From Methylopila sp. 73B (GTDB lineage Bacteria; Pseudomonadota; Alphaproteobacteria; Rhizobiales; Methylopilaceae), in assembly GCF_000526315.1 (NCBI RefSeq), contig NZ_JAFV01000001.1, positions 2,480,001-2,544,000 of the forward strand: a DNA stretch of 64,000 nucleotides. Reading direction: 5' to 3'. Below, piece by piece: positions 43,074 through 52,043 of the stretch (its first letter is position 1; the number at the start of each line of letters is the position of its first letter). The notes beneath the pieces were generated by a model. The model was not told the origin of the DNA. It saw only the letters and a list, made by a program, of their open reading frames with translations, and did not search any database. The position numbers were made by a program, and so were the translations under genes.

Positions 43074-44252
43074 TCAGCCGTGCGGCTTGAAAACGACTTT
43101 GGTGCAGCCGTCGGTCTTGTCCCTGAAGCTGTCGTACAGCGCAGGGCCGTCTTCGAGCGAACTTGAGCGGTGACTGATGATGAACGACGGATCGATCTCG
43201 CCGCGTTCGATCCGCTCGAGCAGCGGCTGCATGTAGCGCAGCATGTGGGTCTGCCCGGTCTTCAGCGTCAGTCCCTTGTTCATGAACGCGCCGAGCGCGA
43301 CCGGACCGACCTGGCCGGCGTAGACGCCCGGCATCGACACCACGCCGCCGGGGCGGCAGGCGAGGATCGCCTGATTGAGCGCGAACGGCCGGTCCATGCT
43401 GATCGTCGACGACATCACCAACGACGACACCTTCTGGGCGAGCGTGTCCGCGCCATGCCCCTCCATCCCGACCGCCTCGATCACGGCGTCCGGACCCTTT
43501 CCGCCGGTCAGGGCCATGATCTCCTCCTGAACGTTCTGATTGCCGAAATCGATGGTCTCCGCTCCAGCCTGCCGCGCCAGCGCCAGCCGCTCCGGCACCG
43601 CGTCGACCGCGATCACGCGCTCCGCGCCCAGCAGGAAGCAGCACTTCACGGCCAGAACGCCGATCGGCCCGCAGCCCCAGACGGCGACGGTCTCGCCGCC
43701 CTCGATCCCGCACTGCTCCGCCGCCTGATAAGCGGTGGGGAAGATGTCGGACAGGAACAGCACCTGTTCGTCGCTCAGCCCGTCGGGAACGACCAGCGGT
43801 CCAACGTCGGCGTAGGGCACCCGCAGGTACTCCGCCTGACCGCCGGCGAAGCCGCCGGTGAGGTGCGAGTAGCCGAACAGGCCCGCAAGCGGATAGCCGA
43901 ACTGCTCGGCCTGCATCTTGCCGTTGGGATTGGTCCGCTCGCAGCAGCTCCAGTTGCCCCACTTGCACTGCCGGCACTCGCCGCAGGACATCGTGAAGGG
44001 AACGACCACCCGGTCGCCGACCTTGAGCCGCGTGGCCGCCCGGCCCACCTCCATCACCTCGCCCATCGTCTCATGACCGAGGATGTCGCCGCTTTCCATG
44101 GTGGGCACATAGCCCCCCATGAGATGAAGGTCGGAACCGCAGATAGCGCAGGCCGTCACCTTGATGATGATGTCCCGGTCGTTCTGGATCTGGGGATCCG
44201 GGACGGAGTCGCAGCGGATGTCGCCCTTGCCGTGCCAGGTCAGCGCTTTCAT
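43074..44252 (-). CDS. Zinc-dependent alcohol dehydrogenase, formaldehyde dehydrogenase-like branch
   Basis: A 392-residue medium-chain dehydrogenase. The catalytic zinc region is ACAICGSDLHLMGGY and GHETMGEV; the structural zinc cysteines are in SCGECRQCKWGNWSCC; the cofactor motif is GCGPIG near residue 192. The long insert and ILGHETMGEVMEVG place it with glutathione-independent formaldehyde dehydrogenase-like enzymes. The substrate is not certain. AAGGGAG precedes ATG 44252. Confidence 0.92.
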   Translation of the reverse strand: MKALTWHGKGDIRCDSVPDPQIQNDRDIIIKVTACAICGSDLHLMGGYVPTMESGDILGHETMGEVMEVGRAATRLKVGDRVVVPFTMSCGECRQCKWGNWSCCERTNPNGKMQAEQFGYPLAGLFGYSHLTGGFAGGQAEYLRVPYADVGPLVVPDGLSDEQVLFLSDIFPTAYQAAEQCGIEGGETVAVWGCGPIGVLAVKCCFLLGAERVIAVDAVPERLALARQAGAETIDFGNQNVQEEIMALTGGKGPDAVIEAVGMEGHGADTLAQKVSSLVMSSTISMDRPFALNQAILACRPGGVVSMPGVYAGQVGPVALGAFMNKGLTLKTGQTHMLRYMQPLLERIERGEIDPSFIISHRSSSLEDGPALYDSFRDKTDGCTKVVFKPHG

Positions 44253-44475
44253 TGATCTCTCCCTTTGAAGGGTTAAGACCACGCCGCTCCCGTTGGTTCC
44301 TCGCGATCCGAGACGCGCCGATCGGCGCCCTGCAATCGCCGGAGGAACCTGCGGCTGACGTTATAGGCGTATAACTTGGCGTCGTTGCGGGAGCCCGCAT
44401 CTCAGGCGCGCAGGCCCGGCGGCGCCGACGACGGAGGTCAAACGCCGATGCGTGCGCGGCTCCGAGTGGTGGAGG

Positions 44476-44766
44476 CTAGGTCGACCGCGCCTCGGCCCAC
44501 TGATCGCGCCATTCGAACAGAAGGGGCGCCTCCCGAAAGGCGAAGCGATCGAGATGCGTCGTGACGACCGCCTTGAGCTCGATGAGGCGCGCGTCGCCGG
44601 CGGCTACGACCTCGACGGCCATCGCCCCCGCGCTGACGGCGATCTCGACGACCGCCCCCGTCGTCATGACGATCGTCGCGCCGTCCTCGCGTTCGGCGAT
44701 CTGGAACTTGCGCCCCCAGTGGCTGCAGAGCTGCGCGACATACCGCGCCCCTTGCGACGTGGGCAC
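44476..44766 (-). CDS. DUF2218 family protein
   Basis: A 96-residue protein with the DUF2218 core RYVAQLCSHWGRKFQIAEREDGATIVMTTG and HLDRFAFREAPLLFEWRDQW. Family similarity (ATSSC) seems to run upstream of GTG 44766, the first ordinary start, so the real start may lie nearer the end of the TonB receptor gene. DUF2218 genes often sit next to TonB-dependent iron receptors, as here. Function unknown. Confidence 0.8.
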   Translation of the reverse strand: MPTSQGARYVAQLCSHWGRKFQIAEREDGATIVMTTGAVVEIAVSAGAMAVEVVAAGDARLIELKAVVTTHLDRFAFREAPLLFEWRDQWAEARST

Positions 44767-44804
44767 GACGCAGGAGGACGTGGCGCGCAGGTCCGCCGGG
44801 GCGG

Positions 44805-47126
44805 TCAGAACTTCACCGTAGCGGTCGCGAGGACCGACCGGCCGGGTTCGAACAGCGGCGTGACGCTCGGGAAATCCTGACCATAGCTTGCGCGGCTGGA
44901 ATATTTTTCGTCGAACAGGTTCTTCAAATCGAGGCGTAAGGTGGTCTCGTATTTGAGCTTCGGCTTGTACTCCGCGAAGACATTGACGATCTCGTAAGCT
45001 CCGAAAGGTTTAAGGCGCTCTCCCGTAAGGGAATCGCGGCCAACGCGATCGAATTCGGGCGCGAGTTCGATGTCGCCGCCGATCGTGACATTCCAGTCGA
45101 CGAAGGTGTGCACGGCTGAAATCGTGACGATGTCCCCTACCGGCGTGGCGATGTAGTTGCCCACGTCGGAGTCGGCGGTGCGTCCGTTGATGTCGACGTC
45201 GATATGCGCGTATTTCACGCGAACGAAACCAGTCTCCCACTCGTAGCCGGCCCCGATCTCAAACCCCTTCGTGTCGAGATCCGGCGCCCAGGTCGCGCCG
45301 GGGACGGAGCCCGGCTCGAAAGGACCGAAATAGGCGTCGCGGAACTTAGCGTTACGGGCGTTCTCGATCTGGGTCTTGAAGAGCGAACCTTCCACCATGA
45401 AGCCGCTGTGCTTCAGAACAAGCCCTGCGGAATAGTTGTCGGCGGTCGTGGCGCGAAGCTTGCCGGTGTCGTTCCGGTAGGTCCAATCGGGATTCAGAAT
45501 GAAGTTCTCGGCCAGGGGAATACCGGCCCAGACGTGCGAATATCCAGCTTTCGCCGTCAGCAGGTTCTCGATGAGGTCATACTCGCCCGAGACGTTTGCG
45601 CTGACGCCTGTGTGGTTCTTTTCTGACCCTTCGTTGTCGTTGACGCCATCGAACCGCTGATGGTCGACACGTCCGCCGAAGGAGAGGCGCGCGCGTTCGA
45701 TCGGCTCGAGACGAGCCTGCGTGTAGAAGCCGACGTTGGTCATCTTCTCAATGGCGTGGTAGTTCGGGTCCGCATACCGGGCGCGGTCGTGGCGGAAGTC
45801 GACGCCGGCCGTGACGTCACCGAGGGAAAAGGCGAATTTGTTTTGAACCTTGCCATTAAGGCTGCTTGTCCGTCCGGCGGAGTTGTAGTCCGGGAAGTAG
45901 ACGCCTCCTACGACGCCGAAGGTCGGCACCTTGATCTTGGTGGCGCTATAGGCGACCACAACCTTTGGATCCCACCAGCCGCCCGGCGACGTGTCGGTGT
46001 AATTGAATACGGTGTTCTGACGGTCCAGCTTGAAGTCGCGCGTGGGCGGTTCGCCGGGTCGCCCGACTGAGCCGAGGTTGGGCCGGAACGGCCGGATAGC
46101 GTCGTCGTGGACGCGCTCGTGGTTCAGTTCAAACCGGTGGCCCTCCCCGCTCTCGTAGGCGAGTTTGCCGAGGCCGCTCAACAGTTCGGTCGCGGTGCCG
46201 GCCACCTTGTCGCCGGATCCATTCTTGTACCGCCCGCCGTCGGCCCAGTTGAAATAGCCCAGCGCCTCGAACCCGTTCTGCTTGCCGTAGGTCGTGACCG
46301 AGTCGCCGAACACGCCGCCGTTGGAGTTGAACCAGCCCTTAACGATGCCGCCATAGCCGTCGCGATCGTGGCCGAGAAGGTCGGCGACGTCCTTGGTCTC
46401 GTAGGCGATCGAGCCCGCCAGCGCGCCGAAGCCGGCGTCGGCCGGCGCCACGCCGGGATCGACGCGCACCTGCTTGAGCAGGCCGGGATCGATGTAGGTG
46501 GTCGCGTTATGGTGGAAGACCTTGTTGTTCTGCGCCGAGCCGTCGATCGTGACCGCGAGGTTGGTCTCCTCGACGCCGCGGACATAGACCTTCTGCGACA
46601 GCGGGATGGAGCTGCCGACCTGCACGCCCGGCTCGCCGCCGAACAGGTCTCTCACGTCCTGCGGGTTTTTGCGCGCGATGTCGGCCGAGGTCACCACGAA
46701 CGATCCCGGCGCGCCGCCGGGCGCGCCGGCGCCGCTCTCGCCCGTCACCTGCAGCTCGTCGAGCGCTTCCGCCTCCCCCGCAAGCTGGACAGGCATCACG
46801 CCGCCGATGGGGTAGAGCGCCGCGGTGCGCGGGCCCGTGAACTGGTAGATCAGGCCGGACCCCGCCAGCATCGCCTTCAGGCCCTCCTCGGCGCCGAAGC
46901 GGCCGGACACGGCGCGGGAGCGACCGGCGATCCTGTCGCCGCCCGTCCGCACCAGCTGCACGCCGGTCGCGGCGGCGTAGTCGGCGAGCGCGGCGAGCAG
47001 CGGTTTCGAGGGGATGTCGAGCGTGAAGCGCCGGCCGTCGTCGGCCAGCGCCGGGCTCGTGAGGGACAGGGCGACCGCCAGAGCGGACACGCCGCCGAAG
47101 CGGGCGACGTTGGCGATGACTGACAT
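44805..47126 (-). CDS. TonB-dependent outer membrane receptor with N-terminal signalling (STN) domain
   Basis: A 773-residue receptor. The signal peptide ends at ALA (residue about 28). The STN domain is FTLDIPSKPLLAALADYAAATGVQLV to residue about 110, used to contact FecR. The plug contains SFVVTSADIARKNPQDVRDLFGGEPGVQV, and the barrel ends LATATVKF with terminal Phe. The plug and barrel resemble the heme/hemoglobin receptor group (KVYVRGVEETNLAVTIDG, then FHHNATTYIDPGLLKQV). Ligand: heme or a siderophore. Its STN domain and the upstream FecR and sigma factor make a surface-signalling system. Confidence 0.93.
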   Translation of the reverse strand: MSVIANVARFGGVSALAVALSLTSPALADDGRRFTLDIPSKPLLAALADYAAATGVQLVRTGGDRIAGRSRAVSGRFGAEEGLKAMLAGSGLIYQFTGPRTAALYPIGGVMPVQLAGEAEALDELQVTGESGAGAPGGAPGSFVVTSADIARKNPQDVRDLFGGEPGVQVGSSIPLSQKVYVRGVEETNLAVTIDGSAQNNKVFHHNATTYIDPGLLKQVRVDPGVAPADAGFGALAGSIAYETKDVADLLGHDRDGYGGIVKGWFNSNGGVFGDSVTTYGKQNGFEALGYFNWADGGRYKNGSGDKVAGTATELLSGLGKLAYESGEGHRFELNHERVHDDAIRPFRPNLGSVGRPGEPPTRDFKLDRQNTVFNYTDTSPGGWWDPKVVVAYSATKIKVPTFGVVGGVYFPDYNSAGRTSSLNGKVQNKFAFSLGDVTAGVDFRHDRARYADPNYHAIEKMTNVGFYTQARLEPIERARLSFGGRVDHQRFDGVNDNEGSEKNHTGVSANVSGEYDLIENLLTAKAGYSHVWAGIPLAENFILNPDWTYRNDTGKLRATTADNYSAGLVLKHSGFMVEGSLFKTQIENARNAKFRDAYFGPFEPGSVPGATWAPDLDTKGFEIGAGYEWETGFVRVKYAHIDVDINGRTADSDVGNYIATPVGDIVTISAVHTFVDWNVTIGGDIELAPEFDRVGRDSLTGERLKPFGAYEIVNVFAEYKPKLKYETTLRLDLKNLFDEKYSSRASYGQDFPSVTPLFEPGRSVLATATVKF

Positions 47127-47220
47127 GACGACGAAGCCCCGCGCACGCAAACGCCGCGTCCCTGTGCGGCCCCCATTGCGTGAACGGGCGGCGCTCGCCG
47201 ACCCCGTAACTTTTTCCGCA

Positions 47221-48174
47221 TCAGCGGTAGACGACGACGGCGAGGCCCGGGATCGCCAGGGTCCTCAGACCCAGAGCGGTGCGCATCGCCTCCAGCACGG
47301 CGTCCGGGTCGTCGGCCCGGAACACGCCTGAGAACCGCAGCGCCCTGAGCGACGGATCCGGGATGACGACGCGGCCCGGCGCGCGGCGGGCGAGCTCGTC
47401 CGCGACGGCGCCGAGCGGCGCGGCGTCGAGCACGATCAGGCCTCGCCTCCAGGCGAGAGCCGTCTCGAGCGACACGTCCTTCGGCGCCCCGAGCGTCCCG
47501 TCCGCGGCGAGCGCCACTTCGCGGCCAAGCCCGAGCGTCACGGTCCGTCCGGCCCCTGAGACCTCGACCACCCCATGGTCCACGGTCACCGACTGAGCCA
47601 GGCCATCGACGGCGAAGGCCGTGCCCACCGCCCGCGCGGCGATCGCGTCCGCGTGCACCGTGAACGGCCTGTCAGGGTCCGGCGCCACCTCGAACCATGC
47701 CCGGCCCCGCACCACTGTCACCTCGCGCGCGGTGCCCGCGAAGGCGACGTCGAGCGCGCTGTCGCCGTCGAGCGTCACCGTCGTCCCATCGGCTAAGGCG
47801 ATGTCGCGGCGTTGGCCGGGCGGCGCGGCGTAGTCGGCCAAGGCGCGATCGATCAGCCCGGCGTCGCGCCACAACGCGCCGGCGGCGAGCGTCGCTGCGA
47901 CCGCCGCCGCGGCCGCAAGCCGGCCCAGATGGCGGCGCGAAGCGTCCCGCCGCCGCGTCACGGCGCGAAGCCGCTGCGCCGGCGCCTCGAGATCGCGCCA
48001 GAGGTCGTCGGTCTCCGCGAAAGCGCTGCGGTGGGCCGGATCCGCGTCGAGCCATGCGCGGAAGGCGCTTCTGTCGGCGTCGGTCGCCAGCGGGTTGTTC
48101 AAGCGCACGAACCACGTCGTCGCTTCACGCGCCGCGCGCTCGACGGCGTCGTCCTGTCCACCCTGATCCGCCAT
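47221..48174 (-). CDS. fecR: FecR family anti-sigma/sigma-regulator protein
   Basis: A 317-residue inner membrane protein. The cytoplasmic N-terminus holds EATTWFVRLNNPLATDADRSAFRAWLDADPAHRSAFAE (the FecR_N DUF4880 block), then comes one membrane helix (LGRLAAAAAVAATLAAGALW), and a periplasmic FecR domain with LADGTTVTLDGDSALDVAF. It relays ligand binding from the TonB receptor to the sigma factor encoded upstream. ATG 48174 was chosen for the family N-terminus. Confidence 0.93.
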   Translation of the reverse strand: MADQGGQDDAVERAAREATTWFVRLNNPLATDADRSAFRAWLDADPAHRSAFAETDDLWRDLEAPAQRLRAVTRRRDASRRHLGRLAAAAAVAATLAAGALWRDAGLIDRALADYAAPPGQRRDIALADGTTVTLDGDSALDVAFAGTAREVTVVRGRAWFEVAPDPDRPFTVHADAIAARAVGTAFAVDGLAQSVTVDHGVVEVSGAGRTVTLGLGREVALAADGTLGAPKDVSLETALAWRRGLIVLDAAPLGAVADELARRAPGRVVIPDPSLRALRFSGVFRADDPDAVLEAMRTALGLRTLAIPGLAVVVYR

Positions 48175-48258
48175 GCCGCGAATGTCGCCCCTCAACCTGT
48201 CCGCCGCCTATACAGCGAAACGGCCGGCGAGGCATCGGCCCTCACATTCGTCGCGGGT

Positions 48259-48750
48259 TCAGGCGCGGCGCTTGCGCCAGAGCCGGCAGAATTCGAGAGC
48301 GGAGACCATCTCCTTCTCGACCGTGGAGAGGGAGAGGTCGAGGGTTCGGGCGATCTGCGGGTAGGTCATCTCGTCGAGCTTGCTCATGAGAAACACCCGC
48401 CGGGTCCGGGGAGGAAGCCTCTCGAGCGCCGCGAACAGATCGGCCAGCTCCTGCCGGCCTGACGCCACGGCGTCCGGCGCAGGGCTCTCGGCGCCGAGCT
48501 GCTCCGGCGTCATGCGCTTGACATAGGCGGACCGGACGCGGTCCGCGCGGCGGGCGTCGCGCGCGGCGTTCTGCGCCGTGCGCACCAGCAACCCGACGTC
48601 GTCCGGGCCGAGCGGACGGTTCCCAAGCTTCACGAAGGCGTCGTGGACGAGGTCCTCGGCCGCTTCCGCGGACCCCACGATGCGCCGGACGAGACGGCGT
48701 AGCCGGCCGCCTTCGGCGGCATAAAGCTCGGCCAGTCCGCCAGCGGTCAT
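48259..48750 (-). CDS. fecI: ECF sigma factor, FecI-like
   Basis: A 163-residue sigma factor. Region 2 is LAELYAAEGGRLRRLVRRIVGSAEAAEDLVHDAFVKL and region 4 is ALERLPPRTRRVFLMSKLDEMTYPQIARTLDLSLSTVEKEM. It should transcribe the receptor gene and be controlled by FecR. An upstream in-frame GTG at 48795 is possible; ATG 48750 gives the usual length. The 294-base gap to the next gene upstream holds its promoter and no other recognisable gene. Confidence 0.93.
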   Translation of the reverse strand: MTAGGLAELYAAEGGRLRRLVRRIVGSAEAAEDLVHDAFVKLGNRPLGPDDVGLLVRTAQNAARDARRADRVRSAYVKRMTPEQLGAESPAPDAVASGRQELADLFAALERLPPRTRRVFLMSKLDEMTYPQIARTLDLSLSTVEKEMVSALEFCRLWRKRRA

Positions 48751-49044
48751 CGCCGCGCGTCCGCGCACGAAGCGCAGCCCAACCGCTCCGGCCACGCCCG
48801 CCTATGAAGTTCGCACCTGTAGGTCATTGGAAATGCTCAAAAAACCAGTTGCCTCGCACATCTCTACAAAAGAAGGAGCGGCTCCACTGTCAAATGGTTT
48901 GAGCTTGAGGATGTTTGTCTTGTTCTAAACTAGGAAAGCTGCGCCCCAGGCGTCGCATCCGTGCAACCGCGCCGCGTCGGGTGACACTGGCCGTCGTTCG
49001 GCGGATAGACGTCCAAAACCGAAGGCTTGAACAAGAACGGAATG

Positions 49045-50268
49045 TCAGGCGGAAACCTCCGTCAGAAAGAGCTGCGCGCTCAGTTCGAGCGCGTCGACGA
49101 GGCGCCGGAGCTCGTCCAGGCCGACATGCTCGTCCGCCGCGCCCATGTTGTTCGGCGTCAGCCCGCAGGTCACCGTCGGAACGCCCGCGTAGCGATAATG
49201 ACGCGCGTCCGAGGCTCCGACCCGCATGGTCCGGACGGGCCGTTCGCCGAGCACGGTCTCGCAGGCGGCGCTCACGGCCGCGACGATCGGGTGGTCGGGC
49301 GGGGTCCAGTTCGGCTCATAGCGCCGCGTGATCTCGACTGAAACGCCGGGGATCGCCTCCGTTCGACGGCGGATCTCGGCCTCGACGCCGGCCACCGTCA
49401 CGCCGACCGGCAGCCGGACGTCGGCGGTCGCCTCGGCCTCGTCGGCGATCAGGTTGCTGAGGCGGCCGCCCCGAATGGTGCCGAAGGTCACGGTGACATG
49501 GCCGAGCGTGTGGCTCTCGCCGACGCCCGACAGCGCCTCGGAAACCGGCGCGCTCGCGGCGATCTCGCGTGTGACCTCCTCCGGCGCCTGAACGGCCGTG
49601 TCGCGCAACGCCTTGAGGCTCTCGATCGCGTCAACCAGTTTTTCGATCGCGCTGTCGCCGCGGTGGACATGGGCGGCGTGGGCGGCCTTTCCGGTCGCCT
49701 TAAGGGTCAACCAGATCATGCCTTTTTCGCCGAACCGCAGCACGCCGGGCGAGCCCACGTCGGCCGAGATCATCGCGTCGCCCTGCGCGTAAGGAACCGT
49801 GTCGATCAGCAGCTTCGTGCCGAGCACGCCCATGGTCTCCTCGTCGCCCGCGAAGGTCGCGACCACCTCTCCGGACAGCGTCTCGCGCTTCGCCGCAAGC
49901 CGGACGAGCGCGACCACGATCGCCGCGACGCCGCCCTTCATGTCGGAGACGCCGAGCCCATAGAGCTTGCCGTCGCGCTCCTCGCCGTCCGGGTCCGTGG
50001 TCCAGCCGGAGCCAAGGGGATAGGTGTCGAGATGGCCGTTGTAGACGAGTCGCTTGCCTCGCCGCCCGCCGCGCACGCGCAGCACGACGTTCGCGACGTG
50101 ATCCGCGCTCTGGACGCGCTCCGCCTCGATCCCGTCGACGCCCCAGACCGCGGCGAGGATGACGTCCGCCGGGCCGTTGGTGTCGCCGGGAGGCGTCTCG
50201 CTACGCGCGCGCAGCAGGCGCTTGGTCAGGTCGACGACGTCGATCCTGTCCACGACGGCGGCGTGCAT
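49045..50268 (-). CDS. M20 family zinc amidohydrolase (ArgE/DapE type)
   Basis: A 407-residue di-zinc hydrolase. Metal ligands include His79 (YNGHLDTYP), Asp109 (GVSDMKGG) and the Glu pair in AGDEET; the lid domain has KAAHAAHVHRGDSAIE. Members deacylate N-acyl or N-carbamoyl amino acids. It lies directly behind hyuB (ATG two bases after its stop; a GTG overlapping the stop is an alternative start), so it may cleave the product of the hydantoinase/oxoprolinase step. Confidence 0.9.
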   Translation of the reverse strand: MHAAVVDRIDVVDLTKRLLRARSETPPGDTNGPADVILAAVWGVDGIEAERVQSADHVANVVLRVRGGRRGKRLVYNGHLDTYPLGSGWTTDPDGEERDGKLYGLGVSDMKGGVAAIVVALVRLAAKRETLSGEVVATFAGDEETMGVLGTKLLIDTVPYAQGDAMISADVGSPGVLRFGEKGMIWLTLKATGKAAHAAHVHRGDSAIEKLVDAIESLKALRDTAVQAPEEVTREIAASAPVSEALSGVGESHTLGHVTVTFGTIRGGRLSNLIADEAEATADVRLPVGVTVAGVEAEIRRRTEAIPGVSVEITRRYEPNWTPPDHPIVAAVSAACETVLGERPVRTMRVGASDARHYRYAGVPTVTCGLTPNNMGAADEHVGLDELRRLVDALELSAQLFLTEVSA

Positions 50269-50270
50269 CG

Positions 50271-52043
50271 TCACGCGGCCCTCAGCGCGGCCGTCGCCGC
50301 CACATCGACCGAAAACTCCGCCGTCAGCGCGACCTTGTAGACCGCCTCGGCGCGCTCGCGGCTGACCAGTCCCTCGACGACGTCGACGCGCACGCGTTCG
50401 GGATCGCGAGTCGCAGGGTCGCCATAGCCGCCGCCGCCGTTCGAGATCGACACGACCTTCTGGTCCGCGCGGACCACGACCTGCTCGGCGGTGCCCAGCA
50501 TGACGACCGCCCCCTCGTCGGATTCGAGGTACTGTCTGGCCGAAAGCGACGGCAGGCCGCCGCAGGCGCCCTGCGCCGGATTGACGGTGCCGTCGCTGAC
50601 GAAGCCGAGCTCGAAGTCGCAGTCCACCGGCCGGAACTCCGTGCGGATGCCCGGCGCGCCCCGGAAGGCGCCCGCGCCTTCGCTGTCAGGCGCGATCGAG
50701 CGGCGCTCGACCATCATCGGATGGAGCATCTCGTCGATTTCGATGCTGTCATAGAACGGCATGCCGGCGTTCCCCATGCAGAACAGCGACAGCCAGCCGT
50801 CCTGCACCGGCGTCCCCGGCCCGCCGCCGGCCGCGAGGATCACCTCGTTGATGAAGGCGTGCCCGTTCCGCGGATCCTTTCCGGAAATGACGCCGGCGGC
50901 CGGCGGCAGCCCCGCGCCGCCCTCCGCCATGCCCACGTTCGGGTCGATCTGCGCAAGCGCGCGCTGGACCGCGTTGGTGACGCGATCGCCGAGGTTGGTG
51001 GTTGCGACCGAGGTCGAGACCGGATGGCGCGGAATGCCCACGCAGCAATTCTCGCGCAGGGTCACGTCGATGCGGCGCAGCGTCCCGGCGTTTGGGATCA
51101 CCGGGATCGGCAGACTGTTCAGCACGCCGACGAGGGCCGCGGTGCGGGCGCAGGCATGGCTGAGGTTCACGCCGACCGGCACGCAGTCGATGTTGTCGGT
51201 CATGTCGACGAAGATGCGACCGCCTTGCGCGTCCACCACCACGTCGGCCGTCGCCGGGATGCCGCCTTCGGGCGTGCCCGGAAGCGGGTCGTGCACGCAG
51301 GTCGCGCGGGCGCCGCCCGAATTCATCTGCCCGATGACCTCGATCATCCGGCGCTCCGACAGATCGAACCAATCGCGGGCGTGGGCGGTGAGCGCCTCCC
51401 AACCGAGTTCGCGCGCCATCTTGGTGATTTCGCGCTCGCCGATGCGCGCCGCGCCGACCATGGCGAGGTAGTCGCCGCGCCACTGGTCGGGGACGCGGAT
51501 GCGCATCAGGCACATGTTGATGATGTCGGCGACGTCCTTGTAGCCGGTCTGGACCTTGACCGCCGGGAAGATCAGCGCGCCCTCTGCATAGACGTCGCGG
51601 GCGAGGCCCATATAGGTCGTGGGCAGCGCGTTGCCGCAGTCCGCCTGGTGCGCCTTGGCGAGCACCGTGAAACGGTGGACGCCGTCGTCGTCAAACACCG
51701 GCACGAGGATCGTGTGGTCCGCGGCGTGGCTGTTGCCGTGATAAGGCGAGTTGTGGAGGAAGGCGTCGCCGGGCTTCAGGTCCGGGTGGATGTCGAGCAT
51801 CGCGCGCGCCATCAGGTCGGCGCCTCCGATGACGTGGATGGGGTAGCTATCGGCCGCGGTCAGCAGTTCGCACTCGGCGGTAACGAGCGCGCAGGAGAAG
51901 TCGCGCGCGGTGTTGATGACGCCGGAGCGCGCGGTGCGCAGCAGGGTGTTGGCCATCTTGCGCGTCACGCCGTCGAAGCGCTTTTGCATGATGGCGAGCT
52001 TGACGCCGTCGAAGCCGGCGGCAGGGGCGACGGAAGCGGTCAC
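50271..52043 (-). CDS. hyuB: Hydantoinase B/oxoprolinase subunit
   Basis: A 590-residue subunit of an ATP-dependent cyclic-amide hydrolase (N-methylhydantoinase, 5-oxoprolinase or acetophenone-carboxylase-like). Family blocks are RDFSCALVTAECELLTAADSYPIHVI, then HNSPYHGNSHAADHTILVPVF and the glycine-rich ending SISNGGGGYGDPATRDPERV. Its ATG overlaps the hyuA stop by four bases. It should work with HyuA to open a lactam or hydantoin ring at the cost of ATP. Confidence 0.93.
   Translation of the reverse strand: MTASVAPAAGFDGVKLAIMQKRFDGVTRKMANTLLRTARSGVINTARDFSCALVTAECELLTAADSYPIHVIGGADLMARAMLDIHPDLKPGDAFLHNSPYHGNSHAADHTILVPVFDDDGVHRFTVLAKAHQADCGNALPTTYMGLARDVYAEGALIFPAVKVQTGYKDVADIINMCLMRIRVPDQWRGDYLAMVGAARIGEREITKMARELGWEALTAHARDWFDLSERRMIEVIGQMNSGGARATCVHDPLPGTPEGGIPATADVVVDAQGGRIFVDMTDNIDCVPVGVNLSHACARTAALVGVLNSLPIPVIPNAGTLRRIDVTLRENCCVGIPRHPVSTSVATTNLGDRVTNAVQRALAQIDPNVGMAEGGAGLPPAAGVISGKDPRNGHAFINEVILAAGGGPGTPVQDGWLSLFCMGNAGMPFYDSIEIDEMLHPMMVERRSIAPDSEGAGAFRGAPGIRTEFRPVDCDFELGFVSDGTVNPAQGACGGLPSLSARQYLESDEGAVVMLGTAEQVVVRADQKVVSISNGGGGYGDPATRDPERVRVDVVEGLVSRERAEAVYKVALTAEFSVDVAATAALRAA

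Noticed and set aside
48900-48945. Irr-box near TTGTTCTAAACT before the fecI gene
   Set aside because: Only the right half-site matches; the left half does not.
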